Shown here piece by piece: positions 46,541-55,503 of a stretch of 64,000 nt of DNA. Numbering within the stretch: the first letter of the stretch is position 1; each line of letters starts with the position of its first letter. Position numbers and translations under genes: made by a program. This DNA is from Actinokineospora globicatena (GTDB taxonomy: Bacteria > Actinomycetota > Actinomycetes > Mycobacteriales > Pseudonocardiaceae). The DNA lies in contig NZ_JAMTCR010000004.1 of NCBI RefSeq assembly GCF_024171945.1, forward strand, positions 992,001 to 1,056,000, written 5' to 3'. The notes under the pieces were generated by a model. It worked only from the letters and a program-made list of their open reading frames with translations. It searched no databases and was not told the DNA's origin.

Positions 46541-46984
46541 GTGACAGCGAACTCCCCCGAGGACGGTCCCGACACCGCCCACCGCCGCCCCCACGGCGTG
46601 GACGACCTGACCGTCGAGGCCGTCGGCAAGCTCAGCGAGGCGTTGGAGACCGTCGAACGCGCCCGCGGGCACCTGTACTCGTTCCACCAGCTCACCGGCT
46701 CGGCCGACTTCGACCTCGGCTCCGCCGCCGACCTGTTCGACAAGGCCGGGCACGCCGGGATCGCCCAGCGGCTGCGCACCGAGCTCGTCGGGCGCAACGT
46801 GCTGCCGGGGCGGTGGACCTTCCAGATCGTCGAGGAGTACGACGAGGACTACTACGCGCGGGTGCGCGCCGCGGAGCAGGCGGCGCGCGACGAGCTGCTC
46901 CAGGGCAGGCGGCACGTGTACGAGTCCGAGATGAAGGAAGCCCGCCGCACCAGGGGCGCCGAGGGCCACGAGGCCCGCCCGTGA
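46541..46984 (+). CDS. Uncharacterised actinobacterial protein
   Basis: The 147-aa acidic/basic helical protein has VEAVGKLSEALETVERARG, HLYSFHQLTGSADFDLG, LRTELVGRNVLPGRWTFQIVEEYDEDYY and a charged Arg/Glu tail (ARVRAAEQAARDELLQGRRH). It resembles a conserved hypothetical protein found across actinomycetes, without assigned function. GTG 46541 is the first in-frame start; the RBS is weak. It sits in the 45.6-47.5 kb cluster of small genes. Confidence 0.65.
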   Translation: MTANSPEDGPDTAHRRPHGVDDLTVEAVGKLSEALETVERARGHLYSFHQLTGSADFDLGSAADLFDKAGHAGIAQRLRTELVGRNVLPGRWTFQIVEEYDEDYYARVRAAEQAARDELLQGRRHVYESEMKEARRTRGAEGHEARP

Positions 46985-47048
46985 GCCCGGCCATCCGGGT
47001 CGGCGGGGGAACTGGCGTCACCGGACGCGGTACGGAATCCTGGTGACC

Positions 47049-47210
47049 ATGCGGACTCACGCGCGGAACACCATGACGGTGCACGGTCAACCTCGCCTCC
47101 CGGTGCGGACCGGGGAGTGCCCGGAGTGCCTCGGCTCCGGGCTCGCCCCCAACCGCAAGGACTTCTGCCCGCGGTGCGGGGGGATCGGCCAGGTGCCTCG
47201 TGCCGCCTGA
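47049..47210 (+). CDS. 53-aa zinc-ribbon-like protein with two CxxC(x)GxG motifs
   Basis: ATG 47049 opens a 53-aa frame ending MTV... [20 protein letters not shown], then [26 protein letters not shown] and CPRCGGIG match the CxxCxGxG motif of the DnaJ zinc centre, so four Cys could bind one zinc. ATG 47073 is an alternative start. The next gene overlaps its end by 11 bases. It may be a small chaperone- or RNA-binding zinc protein; this is inference from the motif. Confidence 0.62.
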   Translation: MRTHARNTMTVHGQPRLPVRTGECPECLGSGLAPNRKDFCPRCGGIGQVPRAA

Positions 47211-47505
47211 TCCCCCGGACCGCACGGGCGCGCCGTGCCCGCACCACTGCGGACCCGACGGCGTCATCCGCTGGCACCAGCCCCGACCGGACGGTCGCGG
47301 TGGGACCGAGTTGGCGCAGATGGAACTGCCGTGCCCGGCCGGGCACGCGGGCACCTGGCGGCACCCGGCCGCCGAACGCGACCTGGTCGTCGAGTCGCCC
47401 ATCCCGACCCGGCTGCCCGGCGCCACCGACGCGGCCAACCAGCTGCCGCCGGGCCTGGCCGCGCTGCTCACCGACATCCACCGCCGCGCGGGCACCACCG
47501 AGTGA
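47200..47505 (+). CDS. Uncharacterised Cys/His-containing small protein
   Basis: The 101-aa protein starts at GTG 47200 inside the end of the zinc-ribbon ORF. It has [20 protein letters not shown] and [12 protein letters not shown], with Cys and His spaced as in a treble-clef or zinc-knuckle. A helical end follows ([20 protein letters not shown]). No family is recognised. Overlap with the previous frame supports co-translation. Confidence 0.55.
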   Translation: MPPDPPDRTGAPCPHHCGPDGVIRWHQPRPDGRGGTELAQMELPCPAGHAGTWRHPAAERDLVVESPIPTRLPGATDAANQLPPGLAALLTDIHRRAGTTE

Positions 47506-47534
47506 CCGGTACACCCGAAATAACCCCAGCCATA

Positions 47535-47549
47535 ACCCCCATCAGGGGT
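47535..47549. promoter_or_regulatory. Short inverted repeat in acdS leader
   Basis: ACCCC-CATCA-GGGGT lies just before the acdS ATG (47561). The GGGG end may also act as Shine-Dalgarno. It might be an operator or hairpin that hides the RBS; nothing else supports either. Confidence 0.3.
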
Positions 47550-47560
47550 ATGGTCGGCGC

Positions 47561-48556
47561 ATGGCGCTGGCAGACCACCCCCGCATCCCGCTCACCTTCG
47601 GCCCGTCCCCGCTGCACCCGCTGACCCGGCTCACCGAGCACCTCGGCGGCGCGCGCGTCTGGGCCAAGCGCGAGGACTGCAACTCCGGCCTCGCCTTCGG
47701 CGGCAACAAGGTCCGCAAGCTCGAGTACCTCGCCGCGGACGCGATCGCGACCGGGTGCGACACCCTCGTGTCCATCGGCGGCGTCCAGTCCAACCACACC
47801 AGGTCCGTCGCCGCCGTCGCCGCGCGGCTCGGGCTCAAGTGCGTGCTGGTGCAGGAGTCCTGGGTGGACTGGCCGGACTCGGTCTACGACAAGGTCGGCA
47901 ACGTCCAGTTGAGCCGCCTGCTCGGCGCCACCTCCCGGTTCGTCACCGCGGGCTTCGGCATCGGGATCAAGGAGAGCTACCAGCAGGTCCTCACCGAGAT
48001 CGACCTCGCGGGCGGCAAGCCGTACCCGATCCCGGCAGGCGCCTCCGACCACCCGCTCGGCGGCCTCGGCTTCGCCCGCTGGGCGGCGGAGCTGGTCGAG
48101 CAGGAGCGCGCGGCGGACATCCGGTTCGACACCATCGTCGTCGCCTCGGCCACCGGCAGCACCCAGGCGGGCATGCTGGCCGGGTTCGCCGCGCTCGGTG
48201 AGCGGCGCCGCGTCATCGGCGTGGACACCAGCGCCAAACCCGCCGAGACCCGCGCCGCCGTGCAGCGCATCGCCCACCGCACCGCCGCGCTGCTCGAGAC
48301 CGAGCTGACCGACGAGGTCATCCTGGACGAGCGCTACCACGCCGGTGCCTACGGCGTGCCGGACGAGGAGACCCTCTCGGCGATGCGGCTGGCCGCGCGC
48401 ACCGAGGCGTTGATCACCGACCCGGTGTACGAGGGCAAGTCGATGGCCGCGCTGATCGACCTGGTCAGCACCGGCGAGATCCCGAGCACCGACACCGTGC
48501 TCTACACCCACCTGGGTGGCCAGCCCGCGATCAACGGTTACAGCGCGGTGATCTAG
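47561..48556 (+). CDS. acdS: 1-Aminocyclopropane-1-carboxylate deaminase (AcdS)
   Basis: This PLP enzyme converts ACC to 2-oxobutyrate and ammonia, lowering plant ethylene in plant-associated bacteria. The 331-aa protein has the PLP lysine in [15 protein letters not shown] (Lys50, equivalent to Lys51 of Pseudomonas AcdS), [19 protein letters not shown], and [14 protein letters not shown] with the Tyr-Glu that separates true deaminases from D-cysteine desulfhydrases. ATG 47561 fits family length. It is monocistronic by position. Confidence 0.93.
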   Translation: MALADHPRIPLTFGPSPLHPLTRLTEHLGGARVWAKREDCNSGLAFGGNKVRKLEYLAADAIATGCDTLVSIGGVQSNHTRSVAAVAARLGLKCVLVQESWVDWPDSVYDKVGNVQLSRLLGATSRFVTAGFGIGIKESYQQVLTEIDLAGGKPYPIPAGASDHPLGGLGFARWAAELVEQERAADIRFDTIVVASATGSTQAGMLAGFAALGERRRVIGVDTSAKPAETRAAVQRIAHRTAALLETELTDEVILDERYHAGAYGVPDEETLSAMRLAARTEALITDPVYEGKSMAALIDLVSTGEIPSTDTVLYTHLGGQPAINGYSAVI

Positions 48557-48667
48557 GCCTGGTCCAGGGGGTCGCGAGTTTCACGTTTAGGGCGCGCCCC
48601 CCGGTCACGGGATCGGTCCACGGCTACCATCTGGCGACTGAAGAGACGCCCAGAGTGCCTGGAGCCG

Positions 48668-49861
48668 GTGTGTATGGATGCTGTTGTGGCGTCGCGGGAC
48701 GTGGTTCGCGTCCTGTTGGTGGAGGACGACGCCGGTGACGCGCTGCTGGTGGAGGAGTTGCTCGCCGACGTCGACGCCCCCATCCGGCTGACCAGGGCCC
48801 AGTCGCTGGCTGAGGCGCAGCCGCTGCTGGCCGGTCAGGACTGCGTGCTGCTCGACCTCGGCCTCCCCGACGCCAGCGGCCTGCAGGGGCTGCGCAAGCT
48901 GGAGCAGGCGGGTGGCGGCGTCGCCGTCGTCGTGCTCACCGGCCTGGCCGACGAGCAGCAGGGCGTGGCCGCCGTCGCGGCGGGCGCCCAGGACTACCTG
49001 GTCAAGGGCCAGGTCGACGGCGACCTGCTGACCAGAGTCATCCGGTATGCGGTGGAACGCGTGCGCAGCGAGGAGATCCAGCGCCAGCTGCGCGAGGAAC
49101 GCCTCTACGCCAAGGAGAAGGCCCGGCTCGAACGCGGCCTGCTGCCCACCCCGGTGCTCACCGACCCGCTGATCGACCGCGACGTCACCTACCAGCCCGG
49201 CAGCCAGCGGATGCTGCTCGGCGGCGACTTCTACGACCTGGTGGAGACCGAGGACGGCACCGTGCACGCGGTGATCGGCGACGTCTGCGGCCACGGCCCG
49301 GACGAGGCGGCGCTCGGCGTCCACCTCCGCGTCGCCTGGCGCGCGCTGGTGCTGGCGCAGCGCCCCGTCGACGAGGTCCTCACCACCATGCAGCGGATCC
49401 TGCTGCACGAGCGCCACCTCGACGGCCTGTTCGCCACCGTCTGCATGCTCTCGGTCGCCCCGGACCGCCGCACCGCCCGGTTGCGCCTGGCGGGCCACCC
49501 GCCGCCGGTGCTGGTCTCCGACGGGCAGGTGGGCCTGCTGCACGCGCCCGTCGGCGTCCCGCTCGGTGTGCGCGCCAAGGCGAGCTGGCCGTCGGCGACG
49601 GTGGAGCTGGGCGAGCACTGGTCGGTGCTGCTCTACACCGACGGGCTGATCGAGGGCCACATGGACGACACGACCTCCGAGCGGCTCGGCTCCACCCGGC
49701 TCGCCGAGCTGGTCGGCGGGCTCGCGGCGGCCGGGCCGGGCTGGCGGCGGACCGTGCTCGACGACCTCATCCGCGAGGCGTGCAGGCTCAACGACGGCGA
49801 CCTCGTCGACGACGTGGCCGCGGTGCTGCTGAGCCGGATCGCGGGCGGCCCCGATGCCTGA
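48668..49861 (+). CDS. Receiver-SpoIIE (PP2C) phosphatase
   Basis: The 397-aa protein has an N-terminal receiver (VLLVEDDAGDALLVEELL, phospho-Asp in CVLLDLGLPDASG, YLVKGQ). A helical linker and a PP2C/SpoIIE phosphatase follow (MLLGGDFYDLVE, VIGDVCGHGPDEAAL, LLYTDGLIEGH, VDDVAAVLLS). It should dephosphorylate a STAS anti-anti-sigma factor under receiver control. The STAS gene at 35047 is a candidate far away. GTG 48668 or ATG 48674 is the start. It overlaps the following kinase by 8 bases. Confidence 0.93.
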   Translation: MCMDAVVASRDVVRVLLVEDDAGDALLVEELLADVDAPIRLTRAQSLAEAQPLLAGQDCVLLDLGLPDASGLQGLRKLEQAGGGVAVVVLTGLADEQQGVAAVAAGAQDYLVKGQVDGDLLTRVIRYAVERVRSEEIQRQLREERLYAKEKARLERGLLPTPVLTDPLIDRDVTYQPGSQRMLLGGDFYDLVETEDGTVHAVIGDVCGHGPDEAALGVHLRVAWRALVLAQRPVDEVLTTMQRILLHERHLDGLFATVCMLSVAPDRRTARLRLAGHPPPVLVSDGQVGLLHAPVGVPLGVRAKASWPSATVELGEHWSVLLYTDGLIEGHMDDTTSERLGSTRLAELVGGLAAAGPGWRRTVLDDLIREACRLNDGDLVDDVAAVLLSRIAGGPDA

Positions 49862-51443
49862 GCTCGTCCCGCGCCTGGTCGGCGGGTCCCGCTGGCCGCT
49901 GCGCCGCTGGCTCTCGGTCGCGATCGGCGTGCTGGTGCTGGTGTTCGTCGGCGCGGTGGTCGCCGGGTCGCTGGCCATCGTCGGCCTGACCGAGGCGCGC
50001 ACCACCATCGTCGACCGGGTCGACCCCGCGGTGCAGCACGCGCTGCGGCTCGACACCTCGCTCGTCGACCAGGAGACCGGGCTGCGCGGCTATGCGCTGA
50101 CGGCCAAGGCGGAGTTCCTGGAGCCCTACGACTCCGGGATCGAGCGGCAGCACGCCGCGATCGAGAACCTGCGCCGCACCATCGTGGTCCGCGCCGACCT
50201 GCTCGACCGGATCACCGCCATCGAGACCGATGTCGAGCGCTGGCGGGTCGACTACGCCGAGCCCACCATCGACCGCATCCGGGACTCCGGGGTCAGCGGC
50301 GACGAGCAGTCCGAGGAGGGCAAGCGGCGCTTCGACGCGGTGCGCGCGGCCGTCGGCGGGCTGCAGCGCGAACTCGACTTGGCGCGCGAGGCGGGCCGAG
50401 CGGACCTGGCCGACGCCGCGAACACCCTGGTCATCGTGTGCGCGGGCATCGCCGGTGTGCTGCTGCTGGTGTTCCTGCTGGTCGCGATCGTGCTGCGCGG
50501 CGCGGTCGCCGGGCCGATCGCCCAGCTGACCGGCGGCGTGCGCCGGGTGGCCGACGGCGACTTCCAGCACGAACTGCGGGTCAACGGGCCCCGCGAGGTC
50601 ACCGAGCTGGCGGGCGACGTCGACTCCATGCGGCGGCGGATCCTGGCGGAGGTGTCGGTGCAGCGCGAGGTCAACGCCGCGCTCGACGCCCGCACCGAGG
50701 ACCTCAAGCGGTCCAACGCCGAGCTGGAGCAATTCGCCTACGTCGCCTCGCACGACCTGCAGGAACCGCTGCGCAAGGTCGCCAGCTTCTGCCAGCTGCT
50801 CGAGCGCCGGTACAAGGGGCAGCTCGACGAGCGCGCCGACCAGTACATCGGCTTCGCCGTGGACGGCGCCAAGCGGATGCAGGTGCTGATCAACGACCTG
50901 CTCGCGTTCAGCCGGGTCGGTCGGCACGCCCGCGACCGGGTGCCGGTCGCCGCCGGTGACCTGGTGGCCCAGGCGGAGGTCAACCTCGCCGAGGCGGTCG
51001 CCGACGCCGACGCCGTGGTGGAGGTCGGCGAGCTGCCGACCGTGCTGGGGGAGGCGCCGCTGCTGACCGCGGTGTTCCAGAACCTCATCGGCAACGCCAT
51101 CAAGTTCCGCGGCACCGACCCGCCGCTGGTCCGGATCTCCGCCGAGCGCGACGGCGAGCACTGGCTGTTCACCGTCACCGACAACGGCATCGGCATCGAA
51201 CCGGAGTTCGCCGAGCGGGTCTTCGTGATCTTCCAGCGCCTGCACGGCAAGGACGCCTACCCGGGCACCGGCATCGGCCTGGCCATGTGCCGCAAGATCG
51301 TCGAGTACCACGGCGGCCGGATCTGGCTCGACCCGCCCGAGGGCGGCGGCACCCGGTTCCGCTTCACCCTGCCCGTCGCCGACGACCCCGCCGGTGCGGC
51401 GAGTACCCTCGGCGAGACCCCCACGGAGAAGGCGCAACCATGA
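49854..51443 (+). CDS. CHASE3-HAMP sensor histidine kinase
   Basis: The 529-aa kinase has two TM helices (about 20-44 and 193-215) flanking a CHASE3 sensor ([34 protein letters not shown]). HAMP ([19 protein letters not shown]) and a coiled segment follow. The H-box is phytochrome-type ([20 protein letters not shown]), with ATPase motifs [31 protein letters not shown] and [15 protein letters not shown]. It is encoded between two receivers, its likely partners. Confidence 0.94.
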   Translation: MPELVPRLVGGSRWPLRRWLSVAIGVLVLVFVGAVVAGSLAIVGLTEARTTIVDRVDPAVQHALRLDTSLVDQETGLRGYALTAKAEFLEPYDSGIERQHAAIENLRRTIVVRADLLDRITAIETDVERWRVDYAEPTIDRIRDSGVSGDEQSEEGKRRFDAVRAAVGGLQRELDLAREAGRADLADAANTLVIVCAGIAGVLLLVFLLVAIVLRGAVAGPIAQLTGGVRRVADGDFQHELRVNGPREVTELAGDVDSMRRRILAEVSVQREVNAALDARTEDLKRSNAELEQFAYVASHDLQEPLRKVASFCQLLERRYKGQLDERADQYIGFAVDGAKRMQVLINDLLAFSRVGRHARDRVPVAAGDLVAQAEVNLAEAVADADAVVEVGELPTVLGEAPLLTAVFQNLIGNAIKFRGTDPPLVRISAERDGEHWLFTVTDNGIGIEPEFAERVFVIFQRLHGKDAYPGTGIGLAMCRKIVEYHGGRIWLDPPEGGGTRFRFTLPVADDPAGAASTLGETPTEKAQP

Positions 51444-51883
51444 CCGACCCCACCGCCATCAAGGTCATCGACGTCCTGCTGGTCGAGGACGACGACGGCG
51501 ACGTGTTGATGACGCGGGAAGCGTTCGAGCACTACAAGATCCGCAACCAGCTGCACGTGGTGCGCGACGGCGAGCAGGCGGTGAGCTTCCTGCGCCGCGA
51601 GGGCCAGTACGCCGACGCCCCCCGCCCGGACCTGATCCTGCTCGACCTCAACCTCCCCCGCTTCGACGGCAGGCAGGTCCTCGCCGAGATCAAGGCCGAC
51701 GCCGAACTCCGCATGATCCCGGTCGTCGTCCTGACCACCTCGGAGGCCGAGGAGGACATCCTGCGCAGCTACCAGCTCCACGCCAACGCCTACGTCACCA
51801 AACCGGTCGACTTCGACCGCTTCATCGAGATCATCCGCAAGATCGATGAGTTCTTCGTGACCGTGGTGAAACTGCCCCGCTAG
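51440..51883 (+). CDS. Rcp1-like single-domain response regulator
   Basis: The 147-aa stand-alone receiver has [38 protein letters not shown] and the long C-terminal [20 protein letters not shown] of Rcp1 types. It has no output domain. ATG 51440 overlaps the kinase stop (ATGA). It probably accepts phosphate from the CHASE3 kinase, as cyanobacterial Rcp1 does from phytochrome kinases of the same H-box type. Confidence 0.93.
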   Translation: MTDPTAIKVIDVLLVEDDDGDVLMTREAFEHYKIRNQLHVVRDGEQAVSFLRREGQYADAPRPDLILLDLNLPRFDGRQVLAEIKADAELRMIPVVVLTTSEAEEDILRSYQLHANAYVTKPVDFDRFIEIIRKIDEFFVTVVKLPR

Positions 51884-52047
51884 GCCCTGTTGTCGCAGGT
51901 CACGGCACCTGTCGAGCCGCCCGTGCGGCTTCCGACGAGACCCTGCGAGGGTCGTTTAGGCGTGCTCGAGGCAGGTCGCGTTTCCAGGGCTGTTCCAGCG
52001 TGCTGTGGCGATCCGCCCTGTTTCGCCTCTGGCTCTGGGCCCCGGCG

Positions 52048-52440
52048 TCAGTTGAGTTGGCGGGGGCGCGGGGCGGCGGTGGTGGTGGGGCTGCTGCCGA
52101 AGAGGCGGCGGGTGCCGAGCCTGCGCGGGCCGCGGCGGCGGCGCTGGGTCGGGATGGTGATGTCCTGGGCGTCGGGCTTGCGGGTCGACGAGGTCAGGCT
52201 GGCGGCGAAGCAGGCGATGGCGACGCCGCCGAGGAGCATGGCGATGACCGTCCAAGTGGTGGAGCCGCCGGAGTGGTAGGAGACCGCGCCGCAGGCGGCG
52301 GCCCCCGCGGTGGCGAGGAACGCTTCGAGGAAGTACTTGCGCACGGTGACCACGGGCCTCTCGGTAGGACGTACCCGGGAGGTACCCGTTCCGGCGCGGT
52401 TCACCCGTGCGGCTTTGGTTCCACTGTGGACGCTGCTCAT
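52048..52440 (-). CDS. Small membrane protein following the lipoprotein gene
   Basis: The 130-aa protein has a polar N-terminus, two hydrophobic helices (YFLEAFLATAGAAACGAVSY and TWTVIAMLLGGVAIACFAAS) and a basic Arg-rich C-terminus (QRRRRGPRRLGTRRLFG) likely cytoplasmic. ATG 52440 overlaps the stop of the lipoprotein gene (ATGA). No family is recognised. The coupling suggests it works with the lipoprotein. Confidence 0.65.
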   Translation of the reverse strand: MSSVHSGTKAARVNRAGTGTSRVRPTERPVVTVRKYFLEAFLATAGAAACGAVSYHSGGSTTWTVIAMLLGGVAIACFAASLTSSTRKPDAQDITIPTQRRRRGPRRLGTRRLFGSSPTTTAAPRPRQLN

Positions 52441-53036
52441 GTGTTGTTGGTCGCGCTGACGGTCAGCGACTGCGACACCGTCTTCGCGCCCTTGGGCCAC
52501 ACGGTGTACGTGTGCGTGGTCTTGCCGGGCGTGGTGTCGCACGGGAACGACAGCTCCAGCTGGCCCGAGGCGGCGTAGTCGCTGCCGTAGGACCCGTACA
52601 TCCCGGGGCTGTCCACCGAGATCGCCGCGCCGTCCGCGCCGGTCACCTTCCAGGCGATCACCACGGGGGCGCCGGGGGAGGAGTACGGGGCGCCGGGCTT
52701 GGCCAGCACCGGGCAGGCGGGCTTGCTGACCACGGTGAAGCTGACGACCTTCGCGCCGGTGGTGATCGGCTTGGCCGCGGTGGTCGTCGTGGTCGTGGGC
52801 TTGTGCGTGGTGGTCGGCTTGGCGGACGTGGTCGGCTTGCGCGTGCCCGTCGCCGCCGAGCTCTCCTCGGTGGACCCCGAGTCGGTGCCCGCGTCGGTCG
52901 ACCCGCTCGACTTCTCCGCCGCGGACGTCGTCGCCACGGTCGGCTTCTGGTCCGCCGCCTGCACCGAGGTGCACCCCACCGCGCCCGCCGCCAGCACCAC
53001 GCCGACCGCTAAACCACCCAGTGCCCGCTTGCTCAT
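52437..53036 (-). CDS. Thr-rich lipoprotein, uncharacterised
   Basis: The 199-aa precursor has a lipoprotein signal (ALGGLAVGVVLAAGAVGC, Cys 22 as lipid anchor). A long Ser/Thr/Lys linker with TTTHKPTTTTTT runs about residues 25-95. A beta-sandwich-like domain ends it (KVVSFTVVSKPACPVL, PVVIAWKVTGADGAAI, LELSFPCDTTPGKTTHTYTV). Two Cys may form a disulfide. It may sit at the membrane surface. The ligand is unknown. Confidence 0.75.
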   Translation of the reverse strand: MSKRALGGLAVGVVLAAGAVGCTSVQAADQKPTVATTSAAEKSSGSTDAGTDSGSTEESSAATGTRKPTTSAKPTTTHKPTTTTTTAAKPITTGAKVVSFTVVSKPACPVLAKPGAPYSSPGAPVVIAWKVTGADGAAISVDSPGMYGSYGSDYAASGQLELSFPCDTTPGKTTHTYTVWPKGAKTVSQSLTVSATNNT

Positions 53037-53060
53037 CGTCCCCACCCCTTCGCCGTCTTC

Positions 53061-53069
53061 TTGTCCACA
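53061..53069 (+). other. Isolated perfect DnaA-box sequence
   Basis: TTGTCCACA lies in the 65-base gap between the lipoprotein start and the end of the zinc-ribbon SDR gene. It is intergenic, a single copy, with no repeat block nearby, so it could be chance. Confidence 0.4.
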
Positions 53070-53101
53070 AAGACGTGTTGGCGCGCAAGAGGTTGCGGCG
53101 G

Positions 53102-54535
53102 CTACCAGGCCGAAGGCGCGTAGTCCTTGAGGAAGCAGCCGAAGACGTCCTCGCCCGCCTCGCCGCGCACGATCGGGTCGTACACCCGCGCGGCGCCGTC
53201 GACGAGGTCGAGCGGGGCGTGGAAACCCTCGTCGGCCAGCCGCAGCTTGGTCGGGTGCGGCCGCTCGTCGGTGATCCACCCGGTGTCCACCGCGGTCATC
53301 AGGATGCCGTCGGTGAGCATCTCCTCGGCGCTGGTGCGGGTCAGCATGTTCAGCGCGGCCTTGGCCATGTTGGTGTGCGGGTGCCCCGGCCCCTTGTAGG
53401 CCCGGCTGAACTGGCCCTCCATCGCCGAGACGTTGACCACGTACTTGCGCCTGGCCCGCGCCGCCGCCATCGCCGGGCGCAGCCTGCTCACCAGGATGAA
53501 CGGCGCGGTCTGGTTGCACAGCTGGACCTCGAGCAGCTCCAGCGGGTCGACCTCGTGCACCCGCTGGGTCCAGCTGTTGACGTCGTGCAGGTCCGGCACC
53601 AGCCCACCCGCGTCGATGGCGGTGTTCGCCGCGACCCGCTCGGGGCTCGCCGACCCCGCGGTGAGCGCGAGCGCCGTCAACGGGTGCACGTCGTGTGGTG
53701 TGTGCTCGCCCGCGATCAACGCCGCCGGGTGGGCCGCGCTGGACTCACCCAGCGTCAGCACCTCGGGCAGCGGACCGTGCGGCAGCGGATCGTGCTCCGC
53801 GGCGGCCAGCGGTGCGTACGACCCGGGGGAGCGGCGCACGGTTTGCGCCGCGTTGTTGATGAGGATGTCCAGCGGCCCGCGCGCCGCAACGCTGTCCGCC
53901 AACTCGACAACTTGCGCCGGGTCCCGCAGATCGATGCCGACGATCCGCAACCGGTGCAACCAGTCCGCCGAATCGGGCATCGCCGCGAAGCGGCGCACCG
54001 CGTCCCTGGGGAACCGGGTGGTGATCGTGGTGTGCGCCCCGTCGCGCAACAACCGCAGCGCGATGTACATGCCGATCTTGGCGCGGCCGCCGGTGAGCAA
54101 CGCTGTGCGGCCGGTCAGGTCGGTGCGCGCGTCGCGCTTGCCCCGGTTCAACGCCGCGCACTCCGGGCACAGCTGGTGGTAGAAGGCGTCGACCTGGTGG
54201 TAGCGGCGCTTGCAGGTGTAGCAGGCCCGCGCGCGCTGCAACACGCCCGCGATCGCCCCCGGCGCGCTCGACACCAGCGGGATGCCCTGGGTCTCGTCGT
54301 CGATCCGGTTCGGCGCCCCGGTCGCGGTGGCCGCCGTCACCGCGTCGTCCGCCGCCGTCACCGCCGCGCGCTTGGCCTGCTTGCGCTGCTTGCGGACCTC
54401 CTTGAAGATCCGCGCCGTCGCCCGCCGCACCGCGACCGCGTCCGGGTGCTCCGGCGGCAACCCGTCGACCTCCGCCAACACGGCGAGGCACTCCCGCAAC
54501 CGCTGCGGGTCGATCCCCACCTCGTCGTCAACCAT
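53102..54535 (-). CDS. Zinc-ribbon plus SDR-like protein lacking the catalytic Tyr
   Basis: The 477-aa protein has a helical N-terminal region (RIFKEVRKQRKQAKRAAVTA) and a zinc ribbon (CYTCKRRYHQVDAFYHQLCP plus EC; Cys pairs near 110 and 130). An SDR Rossmann domain follows with TGGRAKIGMYIALRL, GPLDILINNAAQT and VVNVSAMEGQ. The residue four before the active-site Lys (TNMAKAAL) is Thr, not Tyr. The residues TGGRAKIG also vary from TGxxxGxG. The frame is open upstream but sequence there is unrelated. ATG 54535 is used. It may bind nucleotides or RNA, an open question. Confidence 0.8.
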   Translation of the reverse strand: MVDDEVGIDPQRLRECLAVLAEVDGLPPEHPDAVAVRRATARIFKEVRKQRKQAKRAAVTAADDAVTAATATGAPNRIDDETQGIPLVSSAPGAIAGVLQRARACYTCKRRYHQVDAFYHQLCPECAALNRGKRDARTDLTGRTALLTGGRAKIGMYIALRLLRDGAHTTITTRFPRDAVRRFAAMPDSADWLHRLRIVGIDLRDPAQVVELADSVAARGPLDILINNAAQTVRRSPGSYAPLAAAEHDPLPHGPLPEVLTLGESSAAHPAALIAGEHTPHDVHPLTALALTAGSASPERVAANTAIDAGGLVPDLHDVNSWTQRVHEVDPLELLEVQLCNQTAPFILVSRLRPAMAAARARRKYVVNVSAMEGQFSRAYKGPGHPHTNMAKAALNMLTRTSAEEMLTDGILMTAVDTGWITDERPHPTKLRLADEGFHAPLDLVDGAARVYDPIVRGEAGEDVFGCFLKDYAPSAW

Positions 54536-54667
54536 GACCCATCCCCACTCGAGTGAAGACCCCACTGTAGAAGCGCGTCGCCGCCCCCTGGGCCGCAGGG
54601 CGTCCGGCGGGGTGGGGCGGTGCGTGATAGCCATTAGGGCGGAACCGACCGAGTGAGGGAGTTCGCT

Positions 54668-55441
54668 GTGGGTGTGGTCGTGGAGCGGGTCGGCGGGGTC
54701 GCCGTGCTGACGGTGGACAACCCGCCGCTGAACCTCTACACCGTGGAGCTGCACGAGAGCTTCGCGGTGGCGCTCGACGACGTGCAGGCCCGGCCACCGC
54801 GGGCGGTGCTGATCAAGGCGGGCGGCGACATCGTCAGCGGCGGGGTCGACGTGGCGCTGTTCGCGGCGCAGCGGTCGGCGGCCGAGGCCAAGGCGCTGTT
54901 CGACGTGATGATCGAGCTGCCGGAGCGGATCGCCGCGCTCGACTGCCCGACCGTGTTCGCCGCGCACGGCCTCTGCCTCACCTGGGCGTTCGAGATCGCG
55001 CTGGCCTGCGACCTGCTGCTGGCGGTGCGGGAGTCGCGGTTCGGGCTGGTGGAGAACGTCATCGGCCTCACCCCGACCATGGGCGGCACCCAGCGCCTCG
55101 CCGCCCGCGCCGGGGTCGCCCGCGCCAAGGAGATGGTGCTGACCGGCGACAAGTACGACGCCGACACCCTGTACTCCTGGAACGTCGTCAACGAGGTCTT
55201 CCCCGAGGCCGGGTTCGCCGACGCCGCCCTGTCCTACACCACCCTGCTCGCCGACGGCCCCACCCGCGCGCACGCCGCCACCAAGGCCATCCTCCGGCAC
55301 TTCGAGGCCGGGGGCGTCCCCCAGGCCACCGCCCACACCACGGCCACCGCCGCCGCCCTCTACGACACCGCCGACCTGCGGGAAGGCGTTCGCTCCTTCC
55401 TCGCCGACGGCCCCGGGCGAGCCACCTTCACCGGCAACTGA
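54668..55441 (+). CDS. Enoyl-CoA hydratase/isomerase family protein
   Basis: The 257-aa crotonase-fold protein has NPPLNLYTVELHESF, IKAGGDIVSGGVDVALF (oxyanion hole around GGD/GGV), CPTVFAAHGLCLTWAFEIAL and FGLVENVIGLTPTMGGTQRL. The usual AxGxCxGGG is AHGLCLTWA, so the second oxyanion segment is atypical, and activity may differ from hydration. GTG 54668 has GGGAG six bases 5' and gives the standard length. A terminator follows the stop. Confidence 0.87.
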   Translation: MGVVVERVGGVAVLTVDNPPLNLYTVELHESFAVALDDVQARPPRAVLIKAGGDIVSGGVDVALFAAQRSAAEAKALFDVMIELPERIAALDCPTVFAAHGLCLTWAFEIALACDLLLAVRESRFGLVENVIGLTPTMGGTQRLAARAGVARAKEMVLTGDKYDADTLYSWNVVNEVFPEAGFADAALSYTTLLADGPTRAHAATKAILRHFEAGGVPQATAHTTATAAALYDTADLREGVRSFLADGPGRATFTGN

Positions 55442-55456
55442 CCCCGGGAACGCGAA

Positions 55457-55486
55457 GGGCCGTCCACCCGGGTGGGTGGACGGCCC
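55457..55486. terminator. Bidirectional stem-loop between convergent genes
   Basis: GGGCCGTCCACCC pairs perfectly with GGGTGGACGGCCC around a 4-base loop (GGGT). It lies midway between the stops of the enoyl-CoA hydratase and the convergent 55504 gene. There is no U-run, as is common in high-GC actinomycetes. Confidence 0.75.
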
Positions 55487-55503
55487 GTGTGCCGCTGTGC
55501 GGG

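Noticed and set aside
52699-53130. Val-rich plus-strand ORF opposite the lipoprotein
   Set aside because: It is antisense to the Thr-rich linker; the lipobox and coupled downstream gene support the minus strand.
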